DNA of 64,000 nucleotides from Hyphomicrobium sp. (lineage in GTDB: Bacteria > Pseudomonadota > Alphaproteobacteria > Rhizobiales > Hyphomicrobiaceae): the NCBI GenBank assembly GCA_017512425.1, contig JAFWGI010000008.1, forward strand, positions 21,884 through 85,883, given 5' to 3'. The notes beneath the pieces were generated by a model that was not told where the DNA came from, made no database searches, and saw nothing but the letters and a program-made list of their open reading frames with translations. The position numbers were made by a program, and so were the translations under genes. This document shows positions 9,262-17,954 of this stretch, piece after piece. How positions within the stretch are numbered: the stretch's first letter is position 1; each line of letters begins with the position of its first letter.

Positions 9262-9576
9262 TGTGGGACTCTCGTAATTGAGGCTGCGGGGGACCGGGAT
9301 ACTCTCCGATCGGTGGACGCTAGGCGGTCATGCCACCTGAAGCCAAGCGAAAACGTTTTTGCATCGCGACGTGTTCCATGCGCTTGGCCCTGCAACCCTT
9401 CTTTTCTTCGGACGTGAGTCACAGGTCTGTGGCGGCCCCGCCGCAAAAAGTATCGCATGAGCCTTGACGGCTTTAGTGCGCGGCTTTGCTGGGAAAAATA
9501 TGGTTCGCGGACGCCCGCGCGCGGATGCGCTAATGGCCTCTGGTGTTTCGCCAACACGCGCGTGCGGCGCACGATA
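9262..9576. other. Intergenic region, no supported gene
   Basis: 315 bp between the tiny ORF and the acetyltransferase 3' end. Plus-strand open frames here (from 9457 and 9464) run antisense into the acetyltransferase and lack ribosome sites. The promoter of the tiny ORF must lie at its left end, and a T-run follows the acetyltransferase stop on the opposite strand. Confidence 0.4.
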
Positions 9577-10074
9577 TTATTTTTTTATGATGAGCTTTTT
9601 ACGGAGAAGAATTTCCGTCTCGCCGTCCTCGAGAAGCCCGTCCAAGCGCGCAGCACGTTGAAATCCATGGGTCTCGTAGAATTTGAGTGCCGCTGAATTG
9701 AAGTCCGATGCCGCAACCCAGATGTTGCGTTCTCCGTGCGCTCGCGCTGTGCCTTCAAACCATGCGAGTACAAGTTGTCCGGCGCCTTGCCCTTGGTAGG
9801 CCGGCAGTATTCCAAGGAATTGCAGATATGGCCCGCGCAACCATGCGCTGCGAATGCCGACTGCGCCAGCGAGCGCCCCGCCGATGCGGATGACGTAGCG
9901 CGGTGCGCCGCTTTCGGCTTTCGCGAGATAGGCAGCGAGTGCTGCTGCGGAGAACTTGTAGTGCGCCCATGGATCGATCGCCGCGAAGCCGCTGCCGAGT
10001 TCCTGTGCGGCCTCTTCAGTCATCGTATCGAGCGAGATTTGCGCACCGCCCGGACTGTCGCGCAGGATCAACAT
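9577..10074 (-). CDS. GNAT-family N-acetyltransferase
   Basis: 165 aa. The acetyl-CoA loop is seen in FLGILPAYQGQGAG (a Q-x-x-G-x-G variant), and the C-terminal strand DFNSAALKFYETHGF is typical of the fold. Acceptor substrate unknown. Start at 10074 lies 1 nt after the stop of the deacetylase gene, so the pair is translationally linked; the longer open frame upstream overlaps that gene and is not needed. It ends the operon crotonase-deacetylase-acetyltransferase. Confidence 0.82.
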   Translation of the reverse strand: MLILRDSPGGAQISLDTMTEEAAQELGSGFAAIDPWAHYKFSAAALAAYLAKAESGAPRYVIRIGGALAGAVGIRSAWLRGPYLQFLGILPAYQGQGAGQLVLAWFEGTARAHGERNIWVAASDFNSAALKFYETHGFQRAARLDGLLEDGETEILLRKKLIIKK

Positions 10075-10075
10075 G

Positions 10076-11194
10076 TCAGCTTGCCTTGCGAAGTCTGGGC
10101 GGCGGAGGCTTGCGCGAGATCGCCGCTGGTGCGCGTTTTTTGGCCGTGACCGTCGTTGCGTCCTGCCATTGCAATTTGGCTGTCGTCGACGGCGTCTTGG
10201 CAACGCCCGTCAGGCTCAACGGCACGTCGTAACGGTCGGTGTCGCCCGGTTTTGAATCGTAGCAGCTATCGGCGATGACTGGCTTACCGAGCGCCAGCAA
10301 TTCCGAAACGGTCACGAACTTATATCCAAGCGCTTTCAATTTCGGCACGACGAGCGGCAGCATCGCGGCCGTATTCCATCCCCGGCCGTTGCCGTGCATG
10401 ACGACGATCGATCCGGATTTCACGCGATGCAAAATGCCGTTCGCGATTGCCTGCGCGCTGAGGCGCGGATCTGGATCGCCTGACGACAAATCCCATTGGA
10501 TTGCGAGCAAGCCCGCGTCGTTGACGGCGGCAAGCGACGCCGCGTTGCAGGCGCCATACGGGAAACGGAAGAGGCTCAGCCGCGGCGCAATCGCGGTCAT
10601 GGCTCCGGCGTTGGCAGCGGTGCAATGATTTGCAGACAAATCTTTGCGGGCCGCTTCGTAGGACTGTTGCGGTCCGCGGATTTCCGTTTGCATGGACGCC
10701 GCATCGAGTAGCCGCAAATTCCGATGTGCCTCGGCGTGATTGGCGATTTCAAAAAGTGGATCGCTGATCAACTGTTGCGTGCGTTTGGCGTGCGAGCGCA
10801 TCCACTTGCCGCCGGCGAACAGCGTCGCGCGAATGCCTTCGGCGCGCAGGTAATCGAATATGTCGCCGTCGTAGCCGGCAACTTCGCCGTACTGTTCACA
10901 CAAATCAAACGTGAATGCGACGAGCTTCTCGCCGTTCGCGACATCGACGCGACGGATCGCGCCACGCATGGCCGGCGCGACGGGCTCGAATGGCGCGAGC
11001 GTGTCGTCGGTCTTCGGCAACCTGTTGAATGTGTGGATGCCGCGCACGGCGGCGCGCTCGCCTGCCATTGCAGCGAGTTCCGCTGGCGGAAAGCATGCGG
11101 CCCGCAGCGCTGCGTCTCCTGCGGCGACACTTGGCGCACCGCCGCCAAATAGCACGAGCGCCGCTAATAGCTGATATCGTAGTGCCGTTCGCAT
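10076..11194 (-). CDS. Exported polysaccharide deacetylase (NodB-like)
   Basis: 372 aa with a Sec signal peptide (about 1-25). NodB motifs are present: FTFDLCE (metal Asp, though the usual second Asp is Leu), NHAEAHRNL with the two metal His, RFPYG, and IVVMHGNG with the C-terminal catalytic His. It should remove N-acetyl groups from a periplasmic or envelope polysaccharide; the substrate is unknown. The C-terminal 50 residues are Lys/Pro rich and look disordered. ATG overlaps the crotonase stop (11194-11196), indicating coupled translation. Confidence 0.8.
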   Translation of the reverse strand: MRTALRYQLLAALVLFGGGAPSVAAGDAALRAACFPPAELAAMAGERAAVRGIHTFNRLPKTDDTLAPFEPVAPAMRGAIRRVDVANGEKLVAFTFDLCEQYGEVAGYDGDIFDYLRAEGIRATLFAGGKWMRSHAKRTQQLISDPLFEIANHAEAHRNLRLLDAASMQTEIRGPQQSYEAARKDLSANHCTAANAGAMTAIAPRLSLFRFPYGACNAASLAAVNDAGLLAIQWDLSSGDPDPRLSAQAIANGILHRVKSGSIVVMHGNGRGWNTAAMLPLVVPKLKALGYKFVTVSELLALGKPVIADSCYDSKPGDTDRYDVPLSLTGVAKTPSTTAKLQWQDATTVTAKKRAPAAISRKPPPPRLRKAS

Positions 11195-11991
11195 CAGCGG
11201 CCCGTGAACTGCGGCTTGCGCTTTTCGAGAAACGCGCGCCGGCCTTCGGCGTAGTCCTCACTCGCAAAACATGTCCCGACAATGTCGTCGAGTGCCACCA
11301 TGTCGGGTGTTTCCGGATGACGGACGATCTCGTCGATGACCCGCTTGGCGGCGGCAACCGACAGCGGCGCGTTTTCCGAGATCTCGGCGGCGAGTGCCCG
11401 CGTCGTCGGCTCGAGTTCGGCGCTTGCAACAAGGCGCGTCACGAGGCCCATTGCCTCGGCTTCGGGTGACCGGAAGCGACGCCCGGTGAACAGCAGCTCT
11501 TTGGCGCGCGCCGGCGGCACCGCCGATAAAATCGGACGCACCCACCGCGCGTTGTAGCCAATGCCGAGCTTCGCCGCCGGAATGGCGAACTGGCTCGCGT
11601 CGTCGGCGATGCGCAGATCGCAGCAGAGCGCGACGCCCAATCCGCCGCCGAGACAGAAGCCGTGGATCATCGCAATTGTCGGCTTCGGACACGAGATGAG
11701 CGCATTGAACGCCGCGTCGTTGATCGCATCGTAGGATTTCGCAGCATCCCCCGTGCGTGCGGTTTCGAATTCGGAGATATCGGCGCCCGCCGAGAACGCC
11801 TTGGTGCCCGCGCCGCGGAGAATAATGACGCGCACGTCCTTGTCGGCGGTCGCCGTCTCGATGTGAGAAGGCAACGCTTGCCACATCGCCGACGTCAAGG
11901 CGTTCATGCGGGTCGGATTATCGGCGACGATCCAAGCGATGGCGCCATCTTTCACATATCGCAATGCTGGCGCTTCAGGCGTTCCGGTCAT
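11194..11991 (-). CDS. Enoyl-CoA hydratase/isomerase family protein
   Basis: 265 aa crotonase fold. Oxyanion-hole segments KAFSAGADISEF and GFCLGGGLGVAL bind the acyl-CoA thioester. The two Glu residues that catalyse hydration in classical crotonase appear replaced (GGGLG instead of GGGCE; IPAAKLGIGYN instead of the PE segment), so it may act as another type of acyl-CoA enzyme. Start 11991 is preceded by GGAAG; the longer frame to 12174 lacks support. First gene of the operon leading to the deacetylase. Confidence 0.8.
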   Translation of the reverse strand: MTGTPEAPALRYVKDGAIAWIVADNPTRMNALTSAMWQALPSHIETATADKDVRVIILRGAGTKAFSAGADISEFETARTGDAAKSYDAINDAAFNALISCPKPTIAMIHGFCLGGGLGVALCCDLRIADDASQFAIPAAKLGIGYNARWVRPILSAVPPARAKELLFTGRRFRSPEAEAMGLVTRLVASAELEPTTRALAAEISENAPLSVAAAKRVIDEIVRHPETPDMVALDDIVGTCFASEDYAEGRRAFLEKRKPQFTGR

Positions 11992-12047
11992 GTCGGTTCT
12001 TCCAATGGTCGTGCGGCACTTGGCAATGCGGCTGTCAACACTAGCGC

Positions 12048-12158
12048 CTGGCGCCAGTATAGGCCACAAAACAGGTGCCCGGTACGCCTGGTGCGCCAAA
12101 GTGGTATACTGCATTTGACGCGATGCATTGACCGGCCTCAGCGGCGGCTTTAAGCCGC
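12048..12158. promoter_or_regulatory. Divergent control region with two palindromes
   Basis: Between the divergent crotonase and cysE genes. CTGGCGCCAG (12048-12057) is a perfect 10-bp palindrome, and GCGGCTT/AAGCCGC (12144-12158) is a 7-bp-arm inverted repeat with one central base. Either could be an operator or, for the second, a hairpin in the cysE leader. No -35/-10 pair is convincing. Confidence 0.3.
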
Positions 12159-12231
12159 TTCGAGCGCCGGACACCGTGGTCCGGCTGTTTAACTATTGGG
12201 TCTGCAACTCGTTCGACGAAAGGTTCGCGCC

Positions 12232-13059
12232 GTGACGAAGGCCACTGCACACAGCGGGCGCATTCAAGCCCTCGATCCGATTTGGGATCAGATGCGAAAG
12301 GAAGCGGAAAGCGCCATGAGCGCAGAGCCGGCGCTCGGCAGCTTCATTTTTGCGACCGTGCTCAGCCACAACAAACTGGAAGAGTCGATCTGCCATCGTT
12401 TGGCGCAGCGCCTCAACCATACCGATGTCGATGCCGGCCTGATCGCGCAGACGTTCCAGAGCGTGCTCGAAAGCAATCCTGAACTCGGCGCGATTTTCCG
12501 CGCAGACCTGCAGGCGGTTTTCGATCGCGATCCTGCGTGCACGCGCTATCTCGATCCGCTGCTGTTCTTCAAAGGATTCCACGCGCTCGTTACGCATCGC
12601 TTTGCGCACGCGCTATGGGCACGCGGTAGAACTGACTTCGCGCTCTATCTGCAAAGCCAGTCGTCGCGCATGTTCGGCGTCGACATTCACCCCGCGGCGA
12701 CATTCGGCAAGGGCATCATGGTCGATCATGCGACGGGCTTCGTCGTCGGTGAGACAGCCGTCGTCGGTGACAACTGCTCGTTCCTGCACGCTGTGACGCT
12801 CGGCGGTAGCGGCAAGGAAACGGGTGATCGTCATCCCAAGATCGGCGACAACGTGCTGATCGGTGCGGGCGCGAAAGTGCTCGGCAACATTCAAGTCGGT
12901 AGCTGCTCGCGCGTCGCGGCCGGCTCCGTCGTGCTGTCGGATGTTCCCAAGAACGTTACGGTCGCCGGCGTTCCGGCGAAAGTCGTCGGCTCGGCCGGAT
13001 GCGCAGAGCCTGCGCGCGCGATGGATCAGGGCTGGGTCGACGATTTCGGCGGCCTCTAA
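12232..13059 (+). CDS. cysE: Serine O-acetyltransferase
   Basis: 275 aa. It acetylates L-serine with acetyl-CoA, the first step to cysteine. The N-terminal helical domain (LDPIWDQMRKEAES) is followed by the left-handed beta-helix with DIHPAATFGKGIMVDHATG, the catalytic DHATG His, and the loop HAVTLGGSGKETGDRHP. The C-terminus ends in a hydrophobic tail rather than the canonical Ile. A GTG start at 12232 is chosen because AGG lies 8 nt upstream and it gives the usual length; TTG at 12196 is the alternative. Confidence 0.93.
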   Translation: MTKATAHSGRIQALDPIWDQMRKEAESAMSAEPALGSFIFATVLSHNKLEESICHRLAQRLNHTDVDAGLIAQTFQSVLESNPELGAIFRADLQAVFDRDPACTRYLDPLLFFKGFHALVTHRFAHALWARGRTDFALYLQSQSSRMFGVDIHPAATFGKGIMVDHATGFVVGETAVVGDNCSFLHAVTLGGSGKETGDRHPKIGDNVLIGAGAKVLGNIQVGSCSRVAAGSVVLSDVPKNVTVAGVPAKVVGSAGCAEPARAMDQGWVDDFGGL

Positions 13060-13089
13060 CGCACCAGTTTTATTTTCAAGGAGAATGAC

Positions 13090-13305
13090 GTGAAGAAAGA
13101 CGAAATTGCACGCCTGCAAACGTATCTGCGCAAGACCTTCGGATCTCCGACACTTGAAGTGAAGGCGCAGCCGAAGAAGGACGACATGGCCGAAGTTTTC
13201 ATCGGCGGCGAATTCGTAGCGGCGCTTTACCGTGAAGAGGAAGAAGGCGAGACGTCCTATCAGTTCCAGATGGCGATCCTCGATATGGATATCGAAGGCG
13301 TCTGA
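13090..13305 (+). CDS. DUF3126 family small protein
   Basis: 71 aa, acidic, matching the DUF3126 pattern ([17 protein letters not shown], then [18 protein letters not shown]) that I know from alphaproteobacteria. GTG start with GGAG 6 nt upstream. Its stop overlaps the next start by one base (TGATG), so it is cotranslated with the carbonic-anhydrase-like gene, and it lies 30 bp after cysE. Function unknown. Confidence 0.8.
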   Translation: MKKDEIARLQTYLRKTFGSPTLEVKAQPKKDDMAEVFIGGEFVAALYREEEEGETSYQFQMAILDMDIEGV

Positions 13306-13835
13306 TGGCCCTCTACGAACTCGACGGCGTCAAGGTCGAGACGCCCGCCAGCGGACGTTTCTGGGTCGCACCGAATGCCGTGCTTCTCGGCAAGGTGCGG
13401 CTCGAAGAGGATGCGAGCGTCTGGTTCGGCGCGGTTCTGCGCGGCGACAACGAGTTGATCACCGTTGGCGAACGGTCGAACGTACAGGACGGCTCGGTCC
13501 TGCATACCGATCCGGGCTTCCCGCTGACCATCGGCCCGGATTGCACGATCGGTCACATGGTCATGCTGCACGGCTGCACGATCGGCCGCGGTAGCCTGAT
13601 CGGCATCGGCTCGATCATTCTCAACGGCGCCAAGATCGGCGAAGAGTGCCTGATCGGCGCCAACACGCTCATTGGCGAAGGCAAAGAGATTCCGCCGCGA
13701 TCGATGGTGCTCGGTTCGCCCGGCAAAATCGTCCGGCAGCTGACCGACGACGACGTCAAGCGCTTCGGCGCTGGCGCGGGCCGCTATGTCGCCAATGCGC
13801 GCCGCTACGCCGCCGGGTTCAAACCACAGACTTAA
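13305..13835 (+). CDS. Gamma-carbonic anhydrase-like protein (YrdA/PaaY type)
   Basis: 176 aa left-handed beta-helix trimer protein. Hexapeptide repeats run through residues 20-130; the metal-binding His residues are seen in [16 protein letters not shown]. Proteins of this family bind a metal at the trimer interface and may hydrate CO2; many lack activity. Cotranslated with DUF3126 and downstream of cysE. Confidence 0.85.
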   Translation: MALYELDGVKVETPASGRFWVAPNAVLLGKVRLEEDASVWFGAVLRGDNELITVGERSNVQDGSVLHTDPGFPLTIGPDCTIGHMVMLHGCTIGRGSLIGIGSIILNGAKIGEECLIGANTLIGEGKEIPPRSMVLGSPGKIVRQLTDDDVKRFGAGAGRYVANARRYAAGFKPQT

Positions 13836-13861
13836 GCCGCGTGAGCCTACTCACAAGAGGC

Positions 13862-13894
13862 TCGAGCCGGACGCTGGGGAAGCATCCGGCTCGA
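13862..13894. terminator. Stem-loop after the cysE cluster
   Basis: A perfect 10-bp stem, TCGAGCCGGA with TCCGGCTCGA, and a 13-nt loop, 27 bp after the carbonic-anhydrase stop. No T-run follows on either strand, so it may be a Rho-assisted terminator or an mRNA 3' end stabiliser. Confidence 0.45.
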
Positions 13895-13964
13895 TATTCA
13901 GGCCCTGAGGTGGGGTCGGGGGGATGGCAGGGACAACGCCTGGACCTGAAGTTCCGTTCTCGAA

Positions 13965-14624
13965 TTAGTTTTCCGGGTTCGATTTGACGCCCGCCATCAC
14001 ACCCGGCGACGACGGATCGGCATCGAGCGACACCCACACCTTCGGGTCGATGTAGGACTGGCGCATCACGAACTGATACGGCGTATTGTTCCACAGCCGC
14101 ACGGCTTCGATCTTGTTGTCGAGCACGAAGTCACCTTGCGACGTGCGCGCCGTCAAAATAGCGTGCCCTTCATTCTTTTCGTCACGCACGACTGTCAGCA
14201 GCAAGGCGTTTGACGGCCAGCCGCGGGCGATCAACCGCTGACGCTTGAGCAAGGCGAAATCCTCGCAGTCGCCACGTGTCTTCGGAATGGTCCAGAGTTC
14301 GTTGACGCCGTAGATCTCGGCATCGGTCGCGGGCTCGATCTCGCGGTTGACGGCACGGTTGACTTCATCGAGTTCGCTGAGGCGCTCTGGAGTCATCTGG
14401 AAGCGCGCATCGCCGACAGACGTTGCAACGCATTCGTTCGGCTGAACTTCGCAAAAGCGCACGAAGCCATAAGGTGGCTGTGCGTTGGCGTAAACCCGCA
14501 TGTATTGCGGTGCGCGGACGGATCGTTCAAGCGAACGGTCGATTGCCGCTGTTTCCTGCGCATTGACGGGTGCTGCCGCCAATATGCTCAACGCAACACC
14601 TAGACTGACGCAACCAACTCTCAT
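13965..14624 (-). CDS. Transglutaminase-like cysteine peptidase (BTLCP), exported
   Basis: 219 aa with a signal peptide (about 1-22, ending VNAQ). The catalytic triad is visible: Cys in RGDCEDFALLK, His in EGHAILT, and Asp in FVLDNK. The PF06035 family is the periplasmic LapG-like peptidase group, which in other species cleaves surface adhesins under c-di-GMP control; here the target is not known. Start 14624 follows GAGGG. A PilZ (c-di-GMP-binding) gene lies just upstream on the same strand, which fits such control but is not proof. Confidence 0.85.
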   Translation of the reverse strand: MRVGCVSLGVALSILAAAPVNAQETAAIDRSLERSVRAPQYMRVYANAQPPYGFVRFCEVQPNECVATSVGDARFQMTPERLSELDEVNRAVNREIEPATDAEIYGVNELWTIPKTRGDCEDFALLKRQRLIARGWPSNALLLTVVRDEKNEGHAILTARTSQGDFVLDNKIEAVRLWNNTPYQFVMRQSYIDPKVWVSLDADPSSPGVMAGVKSNPEN

Positions 14625-14808
14625 GATACGCCCTCGTACACGAAACGCGACTTTAGCAGAAAACTTCGGACTTATGTTGAATGCCTGGCCCAGCATTTGA
14701 GACAAATTCTGCTCAAATTTTAACTTCTGGATTTTGGCAATTCGGCGAGCACTTTGCGGCATCACACAACCGTCTCGCTACTGAGCTGCTGTTTCACGGC
14801 TGTTGCTC

Positions 14809-15441
14809 TCACGGAAAGTTGGCGCGCATTGCCGACGGATCGAGCACGGTGATAAATTGTACGCCGATACCGTCCTTATGATGCCGGCGAACAACGGATC
14901 GAACTTTTCCGATAACGAGCTCTTCTCCGATCGTCGGCCGCGCCGGCGTGCGAACCGAGGCGCCGGACGAGGACAGATCGAGCAGCTCAACGTCGATCAT
15001 CATGCCGTCGTCGAAACGCAGCGTCGTCTTGCGTCCCGTCGCGCCAAGGCGCTCGTGCGCGCGGCCGGCGTCGTCGGGAAAGTCTGCGCGATTGAGCAGC
15101 CACATGATTTGCGACGACAGCTTCTCGCGCTTGTGATCACTAATTTTGAATTGAAAAGCGAAACCGTCTGGAAGAACGCGGGTGACAACGCCCTCCAACC
15201 CGCCGAGATCGCTGAAGTACGCCACGATCCGTTCCCCGATTTCGACAGAGTGCTCTGACACGACGCACGCGCCGCCGACGGAAATGTCCTTTAAATGGCA
15301 GCCATGCTCATCCCGATTGGAACGCATAAAGCGTCCTTCAAGTTCCATCGGCACCCGGCGGTGACGGCGCAGGTCGCCGTTGACACGCATCGGCACCGCA
15401 AAAAGCGGTTCGCGTTTCAACAGCTGGCTTTGAAGGGACAT
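14809..15441 (-). CDS. PilZ-domain protein with two PilZ-like halves
   Basis: 210 aa. The first PilZ unit has the c-di-GMP-binding arginines RRHRRVP (about 27-33) and DISVGGACV; a second unit near residue 155 has DLSSSGASV but weaker arginines. Should be a cytoplasmic c-di-GMP effector. ATG 15441 is preceded by GAGG; an open frame extends upstream to 15498 without a ribosome site. It is separated by 184 bp from the peptidase gene downstream. Confidence 0.85.
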   Translation of the reverse strand: MSLQSQLLKREPLFAVPMRVNGDLRRHRRVPMELEGRFMRSNRDEHGCHLKDISVGGACVVSEHSVEIGERIVAYFSDLGGLEGVVTRVLPDGFAFQFKISDHKREKLSSQIMWLLNRADFPDDAGRAHERLGATGRKTTLRFDDGMMIDVELLDLSSSGASVRTPARPTIGEELVIGKVRSVVRRHHKDGIGVQFITVLDPSAMRANFP

Positions 15442-15632
15442 GCCGGTCCTCACGACAATAGAACACCCTAGAGGCACGCCGCGCGATTTTGGCCGCACGC
15501 CGGTTCAAGCATGACTATGACGAGGAGGGGCTTAATGAAGACCTAACTGGCGGGTCATTATTGTAAGTTCCGCCCGGGGCGAATGCAGACACGCTTAACG
15601 CAGGCGCGATCTACAACTTGGGGGTATGCCGG

Positions 15633-16295
15633 TCAGCGCCGGTCGTCGTTCGTGGTGTTCGATAATCCGCCGTCATAGACGCGAAAATGGCGGCGGTCGG
15701 CGCGCACGATCCGGGCTTCGCGCATCTGCGGCAGGAAAGGCGCTTGACGGTGCGAGGCGTCGATCATGGCGTGCGGGCGCCCATCCGGCCAGATCAGGGT
15801 GTTGCCCAGCATACGGTGCTTGCCGAGCGGTTCGTGACGCAGCCACGCCGGTTCATCAATGACGGCGACGGCGCCGAGATAGCGATCGACATCGTTATGG
15901 AGATGGACGAGTGGCAGGATCAGCATTTCCCATTTCACCGCTTGCCCGGCTGGGTTTTGGGAAATGAACGTGAAGACACCAACGGCGCCCTGCCGCGAAA
16001 TGACTGAAATCTGCCGCTGCATTGTCACGCGGTCTTCGTCGCACAGGAGATCGAGAAGGTTTACGCCACGGAATTCAGTACCGAAGGCTTCGCAGATGCG
16101 CGTACCAGCCAGGCGGAAGCGGGAGGTTTCGCTATCGACGCGTTCCAGGATGAATGTATCGGGCAACAGCGCCGCAATCTGCGATGGCTCGATTTCAAAT
16201 CGCTTCGGCGCGAGGCGGCCGGCACGAATGTCGTTCCAATACGCGTAGAGCGTCTGATTGATCGTTTCGCGTATCACAGCGCCACCCTTTACCAT
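15633..16295 (-). CDS. PAS-domain protein (PAS_5 type)
   Basis: 220 aa. The segment TLYAYWNDIRAGRLAPKRFEI followed by LLPDTFILER, FRLAGTRICEAFG and GVNLLDLL is the signature of the PF07310 family, common and often multicopy in Hyphomicrobiales. No output domain is fused, so its signalling partner is unknown. Start at 16295 (MVKGG) is tentative; a GTG at 16328 would add 11 residues. Confidence 0.8.
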   Translation of the reverse strand: MVKGGAVIRETINQTLYAYWNDIRAGRLAPKRFEIEPSQIAALLPDTFILERVDSETSRFRLAGTRICEAFGTEFRGVNLLDLLCDEDRVTMQRQISVISRQGAVGVFTFISQNPAGQAVKWEMLILPLVHLHNDVDRYLGAVAVIDEPAWLRHEPLGKHRMLGNTLIWPDGRPHAMIDASHRQAPFLPQMREARIVRADRRHFRVYDGGLSNTTNDDRR

Positions 16296-16569
16296 TACTA
16301 CGCCGCGCCAAACGTCCCGTTCCGGCACATCCGTTTAGGAGTTTCGGCGCTGCTTGCCGTGACAGCAGCATCGATCGTGCCACCGCGGCGGCAGGTGCTC
16401 AGCATGCGCCCTTGCGGCTGATGGGGGAGAGCGTTAACACCGCCAGGACGTCCGAGGATCGCGCAACGGCGCGTTGTGCCATAACGCGTTACGCAATGCC
16501 GTGTTACCCTCATATTTCGATGCGACGCTCGCTTCCGCAATGACGCCATCGCGCTGGAGATCTTCGACC

Positions 16570-17337
16570 GTGACCACCGACGAGCCAACGCACCACGATC
16601 CGGCCAAGCACGATCCGGCGCGCCAGCCGATCTTTAACGTTCCCGCCGTCGTCGTCGCGATTGCAGCGGTGCTCGCGCTCATTCACGCGGGCCGGATGTA
16701 TCTGTTGAGCGCTGAAGACAACACATGGCTGCTCATTGCGCTGTCGTTCATTCCGGCACGCTACGCTGGCTTCGCCGGCGAGATCCCTGGTGGTGACTCG
16801 GCCGCAGTGACGTCGTTCGTCACGCACATGCTTGTCCACGCCGACGCGTTGCATTTAGCGATTAACACCGCGTGGCTCGTCGCGTTTGGCGCCGTCTTGA
16901 GCAAGCGTATGGGCGCAATACGTTTCCTCGCATTTTCGATTTGCGGTGGCATTGCGGGCGCCGTTGCATTTCTCGTTGCGCACCCCGGCTTGCTCGTTCC
17001 GGTCATTGGCGCGTCGGGTGCGGTCGCGGCGATGATGGGCGGCGTCATGCGTTTTCTCTTCACCGCCATTGACCGTCGTCAGGGATACCTTCTGCGCGGC
17101 AACCCGGCAGCAATTGAACGCATGTCACTGAAACAATCTCTGACCGATCGGCGCATTGTTCTATCGACGATCGTATTCGTTGCATTGAACGTGCTTGCGA
17201 TCGCCGGCATTGGTCAGATGGGCACCGCGAGCGCGATCGCGTGGGAGGCACATCTCGGCGGATACTTCTTCGGCCTTCTCGCATTTGCGCTGTTCGATAT
17301 CGCGCCGCAAAAGTTTGCGCCGTCCGATCGCTATTAA
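16570..17337 (+). CDS. Rhomboid-family intramembrane serine protease
   Basis: 255 aa with about six membrane helices. The catalytic serine is in VIGASGAVAAMMGG and the catalytic histidine in WEAHLGGYFFG; HADALHLAINTAW is the conserved His-rich helix. It cleaves single-span membrane proteins inside the bilayer; substrates are unknown. A GTG start at 16570 is preceded by GGAGA at 9 nt; upstream ATG codons lack ribosome sites. The N-terminal 25 residues are hydrophilic and His/Asp rich. Confidence 0.9.
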   Translation: MTTDEPTHHDPAKHDPARQPIFNVPAVVVAIAAVLALIHAGRMYLLSAEDNTWLLIALSFIPARYAGFAGEIPGGDSAAVTSFVTHMLVHADALHLAINTAWLVAFGAVLSKRMGAIRFLAFSICGGIAGAVAFLVAHPGLLVPVIGASGAVAAMMGGVMRFLFTAIDRRQGYLLRGNPAAIERMSLKQSLTDRRIVLSTIVFVALNVLAIAGIGQMGTASAIAWEAHLGGYFFGLLAFALFDIAPQKFAPSDRY

Positions 17338-17522
17338 TCCCTACGTGGAATGAACCCTTGCGTTTGCGGCCGACTTGCCGCACCTTTTCGGAACCAAGGC
17401 GTTAGATCTTGGGTTGGAATTGGGATGAAGACGCAGGTGCGCGCATGTTGAGAGCCGGCCGCCTATCTGGGCCTCTATCAGCATACTGAAAACGCGCAGG
17501 GATAGACCGGAGGCTTTCACTC

Positions 17523-17954
17523 GTGAACATCGGACAAATTCTGAAGACAAAAGCGCGTGGCGTTGCGACCGCTCAGCCGTCGGATAGCGTCGAGGAGATC
17601 GCGAGCCGCTTAGCCAGTCGTAAGATCGGCGCGATCGTCGTCGTCGGCGAAGCAGGGCGCGTTGCCGGAATTATTTCGGAGCGCGACATCATCCGCTTGA
17701 TCGCCGCACACGGCGCCAAGGCGCTCAACATGCCAGCAAGCGCCGGCATGACGGCCGAAGTGCAGACATGCACGCGCGACCACAGCCTCGATGACATCAT
17801 GGAAGTCATGACGCGCGGACGCTTTCGTCATTGCCCGGTTGTCGAAGACGGCGAATTGATCGGCATTATTTCGATCGGCGATGTCGTGAAGTATCACACC
17901 GCCGAAGTCGAACTCGAAGTCACCGCGATGCGCGGTTACTTAGCAACCGGCTGA
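17523..17954 (+). CDS. CBS-domain pair protein
   Basis: 143 aa made only of two CBS motifs (GRVAGIISERDIIRLI and GELIGIISIGDVVKY). Such stand-alone Bateman modules bind adenosyl nucleotides and regulate partners. GTG start with GGAGG at 9 nt. The 3' end overlaps the convergent patatin gene by 19 bp. Confidence 0.88.
   Translation: MNIGQILKTKARGVATAQPSDSVEEIASRLASRKIGAIVVVGEAGRVAGIISERDIIRLIAAHGAKALNMPASAGMTAEVQTCTRDHSLDDIMEVMTRGRFRHCPVVEDGELIGIISIGDVVKYHTAEVELEVTAMRGYLATG

Noticed and set aside
9457..9696. Plus-strand ORFs with an HTH-like look (RGRPRADALMASGVSP)
   Set aside because: They run antisense into the acetyltransferase gene, lack a ribosome site, and continue into nonsense composition.
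15511..15546. 11-codon ORF MTMTRRGLMKT with an internal GAGGAGGGG
   Set aside because: Too short and not linked to a regulated gene; the purine run is probably coincidental.
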